The notes below the pieces were generated by a model. It saw nothing but the letters and a program-made list of their open reading frames with translations. It did not search any database and was not told the origin of the DNA. From Gallionellaceae bacterium (lineage in GTDB: Bacteria; Pseudomonadota; Gammaproteobacteria; Burkholderiales; Gallionellaceae), in assembly GCA_030834965.1 (NCBI GenBank), contig JAUQWW010000074.1, positions 1 to 57,426 on the forward strand: a DNA stretch of 57,426 bases, given 5' to 3'. Shown here piece after piece: positions 56,989 through 57,426 of the stretch. The first letter of the stretch is position 1. Each line of letters opens with the position of its first letter. Position numbers and translations under genes: made by a program.

Positions 56989-57426
56989 TCAGGATTTTAA
57001 CCGATACCACAGCATGCCGATGAGTTCGTGCGTGAAATACATGCTGTCGCGCAAGGCGGTTGCGCGCGGGAGGAAGCTGAGCAGGTCGGTCTGGTAGCGG
57101 GTGGTGAAGGCGGTGGGGGCGGGTACGACCTCGAAGCCAGCGGCCTGGAAGACCATGACCGAGCGCGGCATGTGAAAGGCGTGGGTGACCAGATAGATGC
57201 GTTGGATGCCGGCTTTTTGCAGCAACTGGTAACTGTAACGGGCGTTCTCCAGCGTGTTGTCGGAGGCGTCTTCAGTCCAGCGCACCGGAACTTTGAATTC
57301 CTGCTCCAGCACCGATTTCATCTGCTGAGCTTCGGAACGCTCGTTGCCGAGCGGTTTTCCACCGGTGACCAATAGCGGCTTGCCGGTTTCGCGCTGCAGT
57401 TTGGCGGCATAGCGCAGGCGCACGAG
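56989..57426 (-). CDS. YdcF/ElyC-like DUF218 protein (5' part outside window)
   Basis: The frame continues past the window edge, so only the C-terminal 145 residues are seen. DUF218 features are LLVTGGKPLGNERSEAQQMK, ASDNTLENARYSYQLLQKAG, and IYLVTHAFHMPRSVMVFQAA with the conserved T-x-x-x-H-x-x-R. SanA/ElyC/YdcF proteins act at the cell envelope, ElyC in undecaprenyl-phosphate or peptidoglycan metabolism; the exact member cannot be chosen without the N-terminal helices. It lies 25 bases upstream of the OsmC-family gene on the same strand and probably shares its transcript. Confidence 0.88.
   Translation of the reverse strand, partial: LVRLRYAAKLQRETGKPLLVTGGKPLGNERSEAQQMKSVLEQEFKVPVRWTEDASDNTLENARYSYQLLQKAGIQRIYLVTHAFHMPRSVMVFQAAGFEVVPAPTAFTTRYQTDLLSFLPRATALRDSMYFTHELIGMLWYRLKS

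Overview
The window is from a Gram-negative, quinone-respiring bacterium, most likely a betaproteobacterium of the Nitrosomonadales/Gallionellaceae type. The evidence is a Gram-negative porin, several outer-membrane proteins, the ubiquinone enzyme Coq7, the housekeeping proteins (DnaE, MetG, LpdA with an N-terminal lipoyl domain, TrpC) and high G+C. Lineage is inferred from protein resemblance only. I saw no rRNA, tRNA or CRISPR array.

Layout. (1) 1-2530: end of a TPR protein, a SAM methyltransferase that unusually has a signal peptide, a small membrane protein and a 108-bp MITE-like palindrome. (2) 2543-22529, all on the minus strand: about 20 kb of exported surface genes. Three modest DUF11-type proteins come first (345, 165 and 425 aa), then a 1853-aa protein with DUF11 and CnaB-like modules and a probable outer-membrane barrel, then two giant paralogues (1552 and 1769 aa), then an OmpA-family protein. 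The five non-barrel DUF11 proteins end in a similar beta strand, so the cluster looks like one surface-display system. (3) 23271-28076: dnaE converging on an SDR oxidoreductase and acylphosphatase, with a 147-bp inverted-repeat element fitted between the last two. (4) 28238-35758: a six-gene group-4-hydrogenase-like membrane complex (hyfB-C-E-F-G-I order) whose large subunit lacks the nickel-binding cysteines, so it is probably an Ehr-type ion-pumping complex rather than a hydrogenase. (5) 35913-48586: metG, apbC, dcd, a PLP amino-acid decarboxylase with an overlapping 45-codon leader frame, a frameshifted Hsp15 gene, an HD-GYP protein, thyA-folA, a leucyl aminopeptidase, a cold-shock gene and yqaA. 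(6) 48688-57426: proA-lpdA, trpC, two toxin-antitoxin pairs either side of a porin gene, coq7, a DUF559 nuclease gene inside inverted repeats, an OsmC-like gene and a YdcF-like gene cut by the window end.

The most interesting signal is a dispersed GC-rich palindromic repeat (a hairpin of the CCTTCCCCC/GGGGGAAGG type followed by TTAGGATGGGGGT). It occurs as opposed pairs at 28113-28209, 48601-48690 and 56423-56528, and as a single copy at 33670-33711. It also lies in frame inside essential genes: two sites in metG, one in trpC and a degenerate one in dnaE. One pair (55942-56377) encloses a DUF559 (Vsr-like) nuclease gene, which suggests an autonomous nuclease element whose short non-autonomous relatives have spread and even added peptides to housekeeping enzymes. 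At least three other repeat families are present, so the window is rich in small mobile palindromes.
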